Of a stretch of 64,000 nt of DNA, positions 55,294-64,000 are shown one piece after another. The stretch is from Chaetomium olivaceum (taxonomy: Eukaryota; Ascomycota; Sordariomycetes; Sordariales; Chaetomiaceae), in assembly GCA_039881045.1 (NCBI GenBank), contig JAYWVB010000001.1:558001-622000 (forward strand), written 5' to 3'. Position numbers and translations under genes: made by a program. The notes beneath the pieces were generated by a model, which was not told the origin of the DNA, searched no databases, and worked only from the letters and a program-made list of their open reading frames with translations. Positions within the stretch are counted from its first letter, which is position 1; each line of letters opens with the position of its first letter.

Positions 55294-56607
55294 ATGGGCG
55301 CCTCATTGTCGACTCTGGTCGGTTGGACCGTGGTCATCGGCGTTGTGTACATTGTTGCCTTTGGGATCCCCGGGCAAAAGAAGGCTCGCGATGCTGTTCG
55401 AGGTGCCTCGCAGCAGCAGCGCCCGCGCATAGAAGAAAAGCAAAACAACCACACCCGCAAGGAGCCCAAAGAGAAGGCCAAGCGCCAAAGAGGAGAGGCC
55501 TTCACCAAAGATGCCGAAGACACAAACAAGACATCACAGGTGAAGGCACGGGCACCCAAGGCATCGGCGCCCGCCCAGCCGGTCGATGACAGCTCCGACG
55601 ATGGCGTCGATAACCGCGAATTCGCCCGTCAGCTGGCCAACGTCAAGCAGGGTACCAGCCTCAACGCGCCCAAGAAGAGCGATGAGAAGAGGCAAAAGTC
55701 GGTGAAGCAGTCTCGTGCCCAGATCATCGATGATGACAAGGCCCACCAGACCAAGGTCTCGGCCCCGTCCTCCACCGCCGGCGTCGATGCCGACGACGAC
55801 GAGTCTCTGACCACCTCGCCCGAGATCAAGGCCACCGATGCCAGTGGCGTCAGCGATATGCTGGAGCCCAAGGCCGGCGGTCCCTCGGTCCTCCGTCTCA
55901 CCGACACTGACAAGGCAAAGCCTAAGAAGGAGAAGAAGGCTAAGGAGCCCGAGAAGACCGAGACCAAGAAGCAGCGCCAGAACCGCTTGAAGGCCGAGGC
56001 CGCAAAGGCGCTCCGTGAGGAGTCTGAGAAGCAGAGAAAGGTCGATCTGGAGGCCCAGAGACGCCAGGCTCGTATCGCCGAGGGCCGGCCCGCCCAGGAC
56101 GGCTCCGTCTCCATGGCTCAGGCTCAGCAGTCCGTCTGGACCGACAAGGGCGCCAACGGCACCTCGAGCAGCAATGCCACCAACAGCGGCTATCTCCCGG
56201 TGCAACCGCTTGACACCTTCGACACCAGCAGCTACACCGATGTGTCGGCCCCTAAGAGCGAGACCGCCAAGAGCGCGCCCCCTCCCAAGAACAACCTGGC
56301 TGACAGCTGGATTTCCACCCTGCCCTCCGAGGAGGAGCAGATGGAGATGCTCCGGGACGAAGAGGCCTGGAACACGGTGTCAACCAAGAAGACGAAGAAC
56401 AAGAAGAAGGAGGCCGCTCCCGAGAGCCCGATCGACTCGGAGCCCACGGTTGTCCAGCCGCAGCCCGTCGCCAAGGCTGCAACTGCGAGCAACGGCACCA
56501 GCGCTGCTCCCAAGCAGCCCGCGAAGGTGTTCTCCCAGCAGTCGGCTTTTGCTGCTCTGAGCACAACCGAGCCCGAAGGCGAGGAGGAAAACGAGTGGGA
56601 CGTCTAA
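55294..56607 (+). CDS. Signal-anchored, Lys/Glu-rich protein of unknown function
   Basis: Single exon, 437 residues, no frame damage. The start MGASLSTLVGWTVVIGVVY continues to IVAFGIPGQKKARD, a single N-terminal transmembrane anchor followed by a basic stop-transfer segment; a cytosolic bulk on the ER or another membrane is inferred. The remainder is highly charged and Ala/Ser-rich. EKKAKEPEKTETKKQRQNRL leads into a predicted long single helix or coiled coil (AAKALREESEKQRKVDLEA). A conserved-looking distal block is LADSWISTLPSEEEQMEML to DEEAWNTVSTKK, and the end is SAFAALSTTEPE to EENEWDV. Architecture recalls ER ribosome-receptor/kinectin-type proteins, but no domain supports that. I would annotate it as a conserved fungal protein only. 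Confidence 0.75.
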   Translation: MGASLSTLVGWTVVIGVVYIVAFGIPGQKKARDAVRGASQQQRPRIEEKQNNHTRKEPKEKAKRQRGEAFTKDAEDTNKTSQVKARAPKASAPAQPVDDSSDDGVDNREFARQLANVKQGTSLNAPKKSDEKRQKSVKQSRAQIIDDDKAHQTKVSAPSSTAGVDADDDESLTTSPEIKATDASGVSDMLEPKAGGPSVLRLTDTDKAKPKKEKKAKEPEKTETKKQRQNRLKAEAAKALREESEKQRKVDLEAQRRQARIAEGRPAQDGSVSMAQAQQSVWTDKGANGTSSSNATNSGYLPVQPLDTFDTSSYTDVSAPKSETAKSAPPPKNNLADSWISTLPSEEEQMEMLRDEEAWNTVSTKKTKNKKKEAAPESPIDSEPTVVQPQPVAKAATASNGTSAAPKQPAKVFSQQSAFAALSTTEPEGEEENEWDV

Positions 56608-59490
56608 TCCTGTCGGCTCCGCACAGGCTGCAGCTGCAGGACCCACTGCCGCCTGCAACCGCCGCCTGCTTGCATCTACTTTGCCGGGAACCCCATCGAT
56701 GCATCCTTCTTTCTTGATCATATATTGCAGACCGGGCTTTCTTTGATGGGCAGGGCAAGGAGTTTGTGTATGTACATTACCGACCGGAAAATGCCTCGGG
56801 AGTCAAGCCTTTGTGAGATTTTTTATTTTTTTCCCTTTTTCGTCATGTATGCTTTTGTCGACTTCTCTTTTGCCTTCGTCATTGGGTGGTTACATTACCG
56901 GGACGATTGAACCCGTGAGCAAAAAGAAGGCTTGGATGGGAGAAACGAGTTGCAGGACGGGGGCGGTGTAAGTGTGGACGAAGAGAAGTGATAATCGCCT
57001 TATGTGAGGCAGGACTAAAGAATTGAGCTGGCCCACGGAATAATGACCGCTAAGCAGGATCCATCTCGCTTCCTTCCTCGTCCCCTTCCCATGGAGAGTT
57101 CACCGAGCGATCTGCGAGCAGAACCTCGAGCTTTCAGAGCCATCCTGTTTCTTGATTGTGCTCGTGACTTTGAAGAATGGAACTCAAACTTCGCCGTTTC
57201 AAGCCGTGCCCCCAAAGCAACATGAAGATCGACCAGGTCGAAACGTGGCAGCAGGGGGTGATTCGTCCCTCGACTTTCTCTGTGCCGTCCGCCAAGGCCG
57301 TCCAAACACACTTGCAGGCGGGGGAAAGCCACCAGGAGGCGGGCACGATGTAACTTGCGTTTCGCTTTATTCGACGGTCTGCTTCTGCCTAATCTGATGC
57401 CTCGCTGCAGAGAGTGTCAATGGAGGCTGTCAAGAGGCCGTGCAATGATCCCGTGGGCATGGGCATCCAGTGCAGTCGGGCCTGATGACGCGGTCAATGC
57501 TGAGGAGGTGGTGCTTCGACAGTAACTGACTAGTATGGGATGGTGTTCCGATTACAGCTTGCGCAAGCCCCGAGTAACTCCACGATTCGTAGTTAAGGTA
57601 CCGTCTGTACATATGTACATGTGCATGCCTGATCGGGTAACTACGAGACCGATGTGCTGACGCCCTGCAGCGGGGCGACAGGTACAGATTACATCGACCC
57701 AACGGCGGGTTTTCTGGAACACCTGTGCACCTTGTTGGTTCGTTCGTTATTCCGCTGGCCGGCAGTAGGACCGCTTCTGTTCCTGGATCTAAACCCAGGG
57801 CGGATGACCTGAGTCGCCCTGGGTGTGTGGGCGGTTGATCTGATGGGCCAATGCAGGGAGGCTCGCTGCCGTCCACGGATGGTCGGGTTCGGTCGGGCGT
57901 TCGCCGAAACCAACCAGTGAGCCACGATTCCTAAGAGAGCGTCTTGTATCGCCGCTAGCGTTACTCTTATGCTGATGGTGCGCCATCCCACGTGTCATCA
58001 ACGGAAAAGGTTGAGAGGGATTTTAGTATGCTGGTGACACACGCGCCGCCTAGTGGCTGGCTGTCTGCATGCGGGAAATTCTCTAAGTCGTCTCTTTTTT
58101 TTTTTTTTTTTTTTTGAAGTGATCGGTGAATTAGTTAGGGGGGCTCCCCGCGCTCTCCAACTCTGGGACAAATTGTCGCAACCAGGAGGTCGGACCTGCA
58201 GTCGCATTGTCGCTTAAAACGTGGGCCTCTCGTTCGCGACTCGGCCTTCCCACATGGGGAATTAAGTCGGGGCACTTTGGTATCGTTACGGTACGGTACA
58301 TCTGCTGTGTTGCAAGCGAGTCAAGACAAGACTGAATCCTTCATCATCTCCTTGTCTCCCTGTTTGGGATGTCAATTGGTAATCAAACAAGCGCGGTGTC
58401 TCTCCCAAGCGCTTCTAGCAACCTTGTTGGAATTGGAATGGAAGAAACGGTCTCTGCTTCGCTGTGCATCTTCGTTGACCATGGGGCTGAGCGAAGGGAT
58501 CAGACGAAGGAGGCGCCCACTCATCAACCTGCGCCGCGCCTCTCTTCCCGCAAATGCGGGTGAAGGGTGCCTGCCCCTGGCTGTGTTAGCGCCGCGAGTG
58601 GACGTATTCCCTGCCCCTGGATTCCAACGGGGCGTCGGTCTCGTGTATCAAATTACACAACCCAAATCTCCCCCCACGGGCCACCTTACCTTGGTGCGCC
58701 AGCTGCATGGTTTCCGTTTGATTGACTTGTTCGAATTCCACCGCACACAGCCGCCTTCGTGCTGCTGCGTTTCAACTTCGATTTTGACCCTCGTTTCTGG
58801 ATTCTCCTTGCCTTTTACATTCATTCCTCCATAACGGGCACGCGACAGTCTTCCCCATTTCCGTTGCCGTTCTTTCCGTCCTGATTTCAATTCAAGATAC
58901 TCAAGTTACTACCTGCTCAAGTTCCATACTCTTAACGCTTCTTGTTTTCCTTCTGAACAGACGGAGGCTGGGACCACCCTGTCGTTCCGTCGTTTCGCAT
59001 CCACCATCCTTCCCGGTTTCGAACCTGTACCCCCATTACGCATTCCAGCGGCACTGGGCATCTCGAGTTGTCTGCATATGCGCGGCGTGCTGAGGGGTAG
59101 AGGCATTTAGATCGAGGTCTTGGGTAGCTTCCTTTCCCAGCAGCCGAGAGAGTGCCGAGCACCATCCCTCGCTTCCCCGCCCCTACGGAAGGATCCAGTC
59201 CGCCATTGCCCTTCACTTGGCCTTCCGGAACGGACTTCAACCCAATATTCGACCATACCGATCGTTTGCTACCGAACATTTATGTCCCGTGGTGTCCCTG
59301 CTATGACCGTTGTTGCTACGGTGTTGTGTACTCTTGACAGCCGCCCCACGTTCGTTTGAGTTGTGTTCAAAAGGAGAAACTGTCAAAGGACTGTTCCCGG
59401 GGCGAATTTCAATCTGTGCGGTCGACATAAGGGAATAACTTTAGCACACACTGTCAGTCGACTACGGGATGCCGGCAACGAGAGCCGACC
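56608..59490. other. 2.9-kb region without a supported gene
   Basis: Second-longest gene-free stretch. It includes the 3' UTR of the Lys-rich TM protein (T-rich near 56,820) and the promoter of the 59491 gene. A 21-T run lies at about 58,095-58,115. Pyrimidine-rich sequence from 58,680 to 59,330 precedes the next gene and may be a long 5' UTR. Open frames of 100-185 codons here show no recognisable sequence. Confidence 0.5.
58095..58115 (+). repeat. T21 homopolymer
   Basis: Uninterrupted run of about 21 T residues in intergenic DNA. It could also be read as a poly(A) on the other strand, but no retroposed sequence is visible next to it. Confidence 0.8.
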
Positions 59491-60873
59491 ATGTCGTACC
59501 TAGCCGCCTTACAGTCCGCCCTCTTCTACGTTCTCGCCTGCACACCATGCAACCAACTCCACACCGAACATAGGACGCGGCAGCAGGCGCGGAAAGAGAG
59601 GGAGATGAAGGAGCGCATCGTGTTGGAACAACCCCACCTGTACCGGCACCCGGATCCGTTCGACACGAACCCCTACTGGGGCGAGGAGATTCGCATGGGG
59701 CCTAGCTTGCCTAAGAAGAGAAAGGGAAGCGATGCGATAAGCAAGAGCCTCAGTCAGCGGCGACTAACGGCGGTGAGTCGGGATGGCCGCCCCAGCATCG
59801 GCACCGGGAGCAGCGCCGTGATCAGCATGTCGGAGATGGGGTCAATAGCCAGTCCAAGACCGTCGCTCGGCCCTGCCGACTTGCCCAGTACGGGAAGCGC
59901 TCCGACAGTAGTACCGGAGGATTATCCAGCGAGCCCAACACTCAGCAAGACGATATCAATATCGACGAGCGCCGACTGGAACTACAAGCGATACCAGAGA
60001 GAGGATGAGGAACTGTGGGGGCATGAGCCCACATGGTCCGGACACAAACTGATGGACGCCATCAAGCAGGCCAGCACGTCAGCCGGCCGCTACATGGAGT
60101 CTAAGCTTGGGTTGGAGAAGCAGGTCACGGACGAGGACCGACATAACTTCTACTCTACGCCCAGAAACCCGCCCGTAAACGAATACCACCCACCCGTCGT
60201 CAGCAGCAAGCCCGCACACAGGGATGCCCTCCGTTGGATGCTTCAACCGCCACCACCGGCAAAGGTCATGGAGGGCAAGGTGCCCGTCACCAGGAGCGCG
60301 AGCATGGTGAGCGCGGCATCGAGAAGGACGGCGTCGACCCGGGACGCAGGCTCGCTCGGGAGGTTGGTGGGCGAGAGGGCCGTCGAGGCCAGGATACGGA
60401 GGGGCGAGACGCCGCTAGACGACGAGCTGCGGTCGAACCCGTCCCTGAGGAAAACGAAGTCCCGCGTATCGACGTCGGCTAGAAGGACTAGGAGTCGGCG
60501 CACGGCGAGGACGAGCTGCTCCTCAACAGACTCGGAGGACGACTGGGAGGAGCCGAGCCGCAGGAGGCGGCGGGCCAGCCACCGCGCGCCCCGGGTGGAG
60601 GTGGACTCGGAAACCGAAGACGAGGGAGTGTACGTGTCGAGGAGCCCCGAATCACTGAGCAACACGTCGCTGCCGAGCCATGCCGCACAAAAGCCAAGGC
60701 TGCCTACGATTTTGAGTTCTGGTTACGATGACAGGGGCTCCTCAGGGGTCGATAACAACGAATCGGCGCATCCTTTGCGCCTAACCACCAACTTTATCCC
60801 GAAGTCAGAGCTGGCCAAACCAAAATCTCAGCCGGCCATCTCTTTTAACGCCAACTTGGCAATACCAGCATAA
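59491..60873 (+). CDS. Conserved Pezizomycotina protein with N-terminal hydrophobic segment, unknown function
   Basis: Single exon, 460 residues, intact. The N-terminus MSYLAALQSALFYVLACTP then CNQLHTEHRTRQQARKE resembles a signal peptide or a lipid/cysteine-modified anchor followed by a basic helix. A conserved-looking segment is HLYRHPDPFDTNPYWGEEI then RMGPSLPKKRKG. A second one is NYKRYQREDEELWGHE, TWSGHKLMDAIKQAST and SRYMESKLG-like GRYMESKLGLEKQVTDEDR. A third is HRDALRWMLQPPPPAKVME. The C-terminal 200 residues are Arg/Ser-rich with acidic serine clusters (SSTDSEDDWEE) and probably disordered. I recall orthologues in many filamentous ascomycetes but no assigned role. The arrangement suggests a membrane-tethered, phospho-regulated scaffold; this is inference. 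Confidence 0.75.
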   Translation: MSYLAALQSALFYVLACTPCNQLHTEHRTRQQARKEREMKERIVLEQPHLYRHPDPFDTNPYWGEEIRMGPSLPKKRKGSDAISKSLSQRRLTAVSRDGRPSIGTGSSAVISMSEMGSIASPRPSLGPADLPSTGSAPTVVPEDYPASPTLSKTISISTSADWNYKRYQREDEELWGHEPTWSGHKLMDAIKQASTSAGRYMESKLGLEKQVTDEDRHNFYSTPRNPPVNEYHPPVVSSKPAHRDALRWMLQPPPPAKVMEGKVPVTRSASMVSAASRRTASTRDAGSLGRLVGERAVEARIRRGETPLDDELRSNPSLRKTKSRVSTSARRTRSRRTARTSCSSTDSEDDWEEPSRRRRRASHRAPRVEVDSETEDEGVYVSRSPESLSNTSLPSHAAQKPRLPTILSSGYDDRGSSGVDNNESAHPLRLTTNFIPKSELAKPKSQPAISFNANLAIPA

Positions 60874-61379
60874 GCCTCTCGTTAGGACTCTCATTTTCCC
60901 GTTTGCTTTTTTTCCTCGGTCTCAGTCCCCCTATACCTCTTTTTGTCACAGCATGGGCCTGGCGTAACATGTTGATATGCATTGTTGGGACCGGGTTCGG
61001 TCTCCGGGTTGGGCAAGGCGTTAGGACCGGCAGCATCCACAAAATGGGGGGCTTTTTCTCGCACAATACAGCATGATATTTCCTCTGTCTTTACCAGTTG
61101 GTTTTCTTGTCAGTCGTCGCCACCCGCGCTGGTAACATAATCTTACGCGACCCAGCAGGCGTCGTGTTTTACCACCCTGCCATCACCATCACCATCACCA
61201 TCAATGAATCAGATTGTTCTTGTAGCTGGGTATTGTGTGAAGTCGCGTCATCTCATGCTAACCCGAGTGATCCCATTCCATCATATCAAGACAAGCCAGC
61301 AACCGTCGCCTGCCGCCATCCCATTCCGTTAATACATACCCCTAAGACATAGCCATCCCCGCGCTCGCAAAAGCCCTCT
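60874..61379. other. Intergenic, convergent, with (CATCAC)n
   Basis: Gap of 506 bases between two gene 3' ends. A simple repeat of CATCAC units lies at about 61,180-61,203. No gene recognised. Confidence 0.6.
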
Positions 61380-62156
61380 TCAGAGATGCAACCCCCCCTC
61401 ATCATCATCCTCAGCATTCGCTGTCAAATTCCCCATTTGCTCCTCTAACCGCCGCCTCAACTCCTCATCCGTAAGCGACCCGCCCTGTTGCGCTCGACCA
61501 GAAGCGCCCTCATCCATCTGCACCACCCCGCCCCTGATAACCCCCGTCTGAAACGTCCCATCCCTCCACGGGTCACTCCTCCCCCCGTCCGTGGTAGCGG
61601 TAGCCGCACCCGTCCCATTTACAGCAGCACCAGCACCATTCACAACACCAACACCATCCCCATTCACTAACCCCTCCGCTTTACGCTGTTCCAGCTGCTG
61701 CTGGCGCTCCGCCTCCCGCTCCTCCACGCTCTGGAACTCGGCCCAGCTTAGCCCCCGGCGCTCGACCTCGGCCCGCACCAGCGCGATGCGTGCTTGCATG
61801 CGCGCGATCACGGCCTCGTTCTCGCGGATCGCGTCGACGCAGTCTGGGTCGGGCTCGCCTGCTCTTACTGCTGCTGGCTGGGGTTGTGCTGTTGGGGGTT
61901 GTGTGGGGGTTTGGGTTTGGGTGGTTGAGGTGGTGGTGGTGGATTCGGTGGAGGTGGATCCGGTGGAGGTGGTTGTGGTGGTTGTGGTTGCGGTTGCGGT
62001 TCCTTCGGCGAAGGGACGGAGTTGTTCGTTGGAGTAGTCGAGGTGGGCGATGCTGTTGCGGAGTTCGAGGACTTTGAGGTGGAGGGTGGAGAGGGGGAGT
62101 TCGGTAAGGGCGGCGGCGAAGCGGGTGGGGGATATGGGGAGGGCTTCGGAAGACAT
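61380..62156 (-). CDS. Tma17/Adc17-like proteasome assembly chaperone candidate
   Basis: Single exon, 258 residues. The N-terminal helix block PTRFAAALTELPLSTLHLK to ELRNSIAHLDYSNEQL and the later block DCVDAIRENEAVIARMQARI resemble yeast Tma17/Adc17. There, a similar N-terminal ENSINHLQRSN-type motif and an ENE-containing helix form the Rpt6-binding coiled coil. In this protein the two helices are separated by a low-complexity Thr/Ser/Pro/Gln insert of about 45 residues. The C-terminal half includes EEREAERQQQLEQRKAEG, a Gly/Ala/Asn linker and a helix LTDEELRRRLEEQMGNLT before an acidic end. Role in assembling the 19S base during stress is inferred from yeast. Similarity is short, so the call is moderate. 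Confidence 0.6.
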   Translation of the reverse strand: MSSEALPISPTRFAAALTELPLSTLHLKVLELRNSIAHLDYSNEQLRPFAEGTATATTTTTTTSTGSTSTESTTTTSTTQTQTPTQPPTAQPQPAAVRAGEPDPDCVDAIRENEAVIARMQARIALVRAEVERRGLSWAEFQSVEEREAERQQQLEQRKAEGLVNGDGVGVVNGAGAAVNGTGAATATTDGGRSDPWRDGTFQTGVIRGGVVQMDEGASGRAQQGGSLTDEELRRRLEEQMGNLTANAEDDDEGGLHL

Positions 62157-62745
62157 GGTTGTGGTTTGGTTTGGTTTGGTTTGTTTAACGGTCGTTAGAG
62201 GGTTGGTTGATTAAGGAGCTTGGTTTGTTGGAGGTCGTTGGGATTGTTGAATGGAGGTTTGCTTGTGGTTGCGGGGTTGGCTTGTAAGTCTTGATGAAGG
62301 TTCCGCGGAATACAGGAAGGTGTTTCGCGAGCGTGGCTAACCAATTGGTTATCGTTGTTTTGATGACGACTGTTTCGGTTGCCCGCGTTGATGGCTGCCG
62401 CAATGAAAGATGACTTTGGAGAGAAATGTTGTTTGTCGACGCAAGCTCCAGCGTTGCCTGTTGAAGCTCCCCTCCTTGCAGGGCGCCCGCGGACTCTGCC
62501 CCGCTGTGGGGCCGATTGCTTTCGCCAAGACGAAAACCCCAATGGCATTGCCTGCCGAGTTAGCTGGCTCGATTCCTGACCGGCTGGAATTTTCCCTCGC
62601 ACCCCCCCCGCCGACAGCTACCTCCACCTCTTCAACCCCGATTCCTCCCGGTTAAGGGCGACCTCTTCAGCAGTCATATACCACAATATCCTAGTGGATG
62701 GACGGTTAGGTGAACCGGCGCAACTGCGGGCGCCAGATTGCAACA
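62157..62745. promoter_or_regulatory. Divergent intergenic region, Tma17-like / rhomboid
   Basis: Gap of 589 bases between opposed start codons, holding both promoters. GGTTTGGTTTGGTTTGGTTT lies just upstream of the Tma17-like start. No other element recognised. Confidence 0.5.
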
Positions 62746-64000
62746 ATGAACAGCTGCAGCCTGGGCGTCAATGCCTTCCGGTCCAGCGTCCAGGCCGCCG
62801 CGCACCACCTAACGAGACCGTGTTCCCGACTGCTGCCGGCCGCCCCGATCTCGAGTCGCAGCTTTTCGTCCTGGCCAACTCCCCAGAGTCAGCAACAACG
62901 ACAGCCGCAACGACAGCTCCAACGAGGAGGACATGGCCGGAATGCAGTTACGGGATCTGCCCTCCTACGGAAGGCCCGGCCAGTGTTGCCGCAATGGGTC
63001 GGCATTCGGACAATACTCGGGGCCGGTCCGTCATCACGCACTACGTCGACATACCGCCGGGCTACGAAGACAAGGACGGGCTGCCCTTTGCCAAGGACGA
63101 GTTGACAGCGAGCGAGGTGGTTGCCATTTTCGGGCCGTTCATGAGCACAACGGGGGGCAACGAGCTCCTGCGGATCCTCCACGGCCGGCGGGTTGCCGGA
63201 ACGCTCGATGACCCGATGCTTCGGGTCAACACGAGGGTGTATTCCAAGGAGCAGCAGAAGATCGCGCTCGCCTATCTGCGCGAAAAAGTACCCGTGGATG
63301 AGATCGCCAACGCGGGGCTCCGGGCCGAGGACGAGCTCGCGGCTCTGGAGAATGGCGGCTCCGCGGTACAGGCAGAGGAAGAAGACAGCGATCCAACAGA
63401 GAAAGCAACCAAGCTGAAACTCTACGGGGAGCGAGAAGAGTTACCAAAGAAGAACGTGTATGGACGGAGCGAACTCGATGCGATGCGTGGGAGAAACAAG
63501 GAAAAGTGGAAAGCGTATATGAGGCGGCTAGAGGAAGAGAAGAGGAAGCAGGAAGAGGAACGACACAAACTCGGGCCGATGCAAGTTCTTACCGACGATC
63601 AGCCGCGACAATTGAGCGTCAAGATGCAAGAGTACATGGCTAGGGGTCAGTCCGACCTCAAGGAGCCGCCCGTGATGAGTTTGTGGCAACGCCTTCTACC
63701 GTCTGCCGCTTTTGTGCTTGCCTTGTCCGGGCTCTGTGTAGCGTACGCCGAGTTCTACCAGCCGGCCAAGCGGGCAGATAGATGGTTTCCGGATATCCCA
63801 CCGGCGGCCCTCACGGTCGGCACGCTGATGGCGCTCAACGTGGTGGGCTGGGGGCTGTGGAAGATCCCGCCGCTCTGGAGGCTCCTGAACCAGTACTTTA
63901 TCCTCGTCGTTGCCACGCCGCGTGCCGCGACTATGCTGAGCGCCATGTTCTCGCATCAGTCCCTCGCCCATCTCGCGCAGAACCTGTTTATTCTGTGGTT
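62746..64000 (+). CDS. Mitochondrial-type rhomboid protease, 3' truncated by window edge, frameshifted
   Basis: Intramembrane serine protease of the rhomboid family with the long N-terminus typical of the filamentous-fungal mitochondrial branch (PARL/Pcp1-like). The start is MNSCSLGVNAFRSSVQAAA, followed by an Arg/Ser-rich presequence-like region. After a frame break near 63014-63018 (between RTIL and RSVITHYVDIPP; one missing or two extra bases), the rest reads openly to the window end. It contains LLRILHGRRVAGTLDDP, YLREKVPVDEIANAGLRAED and a long Glu/Lys/Arg helical linker. Transmembrane segments are PSAAFVLALSGLCVAYAEF, LTVGTLMALNVVGWGLW and MFSHQSLAHLAQNLFILW. The HQSLAHLAQN segment is the rhomboid His/Asn motif of the helix that packs with the active site. 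The catalytic GxSG and His lie beyond position 64000 and cannot be checked. Confidence 0.85.

Noticed and set aside
59005..59030. Second TTCGAA sequence that looked like a T-loop on the minus strand
   Set aside because: The flanking five-base stems do not pair and no A box was seen at the right distance.
1009..64000. A secondary-metabolite or defence gene cluster, or another new multi-gene system
   Set aside because: Genes are mostly unlinked housekeeping functions in alternating orientations; no synthase, NLR, effector, cytochrome P450 or pathway transcription factor was seen.

Overview
The window is nuclear DNA of a filamentous ascomycete. It is most likely a sordariomycete of the Sordariales/Chaetomiaceae type. 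The evidence is GC-rich coding sequence, short introns of about 50-100 nt with GTRNGY donors and CTRAC-like branch points, and proteins that read like Neurospora/Chaetomium orthologues. These include a NUO-12.3-type complex I subunit, an Ssr4/DUF1750 SWI/SNF subunit, a Spc7 kinetochore protein and a Pezizomycotina-type mitochondrial rhomboid. The species cannot be fixed from sequence reading alone. I see no operons, phage, CRISPR arrays, rRNA, convincing tRNA or intact transposon.

Layout. 1-11 kb: Spc7/KNL1 (minus), ribosomal protein S11/uS17 (plus), Ssr4 (minus). 11-24 kb: 6-phosphogluconate dehydrogenase (minus), an RBM42-like RRM protein (plus), an SLC35C2-like transporter (minus), a cytosolic GH15 enzyme (plus), a TAF3-like histone-fold protein (minus). 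25-31 kb: TAF7 (plus), mitochondrial ribosomal protein mL54 (minus), complex I NUO-12.3 (minus), nucleolin-like Nsr1/Gar2 (plus). 31-44.6 kb: an unknown single-TM protein (minus), a 5.3-kb stretch with no supported gene, verprolin/WIP (minus), an unknown mitochondrial two-TM protein (plus), an unknown four-TM protein (plus). 46-64 kb: a CHORD-CS co-chaperone (minus), a glutaredoxin-like protein (plus), an HpcH/HpaI aldolase (minus), LSM8 (plus), a nucleoside hydrolase (minus), two unknown Pezizomycotina proteins (plus), a Tma17/Adc17-like protein (minus), and a rhomboid protease cut by the window edge (plus).

The genes are mostly single-copy housekeeping functions: chromosome segregation, transcription (TFIID, SWI/SNF), translation, RNA processing, respiration, carbon and nucleoside metabolism, actin. 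Neighbours do not form one pathway. The clearest functional neighbourhood is the head-to-head pair of TFIID subunits, TAF3-like and TAF7.

The most striking property is the number of small reading-frame breaks. At least eighteen 1- or 2-nt shifts interrupt twelve otherwise well conserved genes; several lie in or beside short homopolymers. In nearly every case the total exon length becomes a multiple of three once the shift is allowed for. This points to indel errors in the assembly rather than gene decay, so single-frame models of this region will be wrong in many genes. I found no convincing evidence of a new biological system. The best candidates for new biology are five conserved genes of unknown function and introns carrying very long C tracts.
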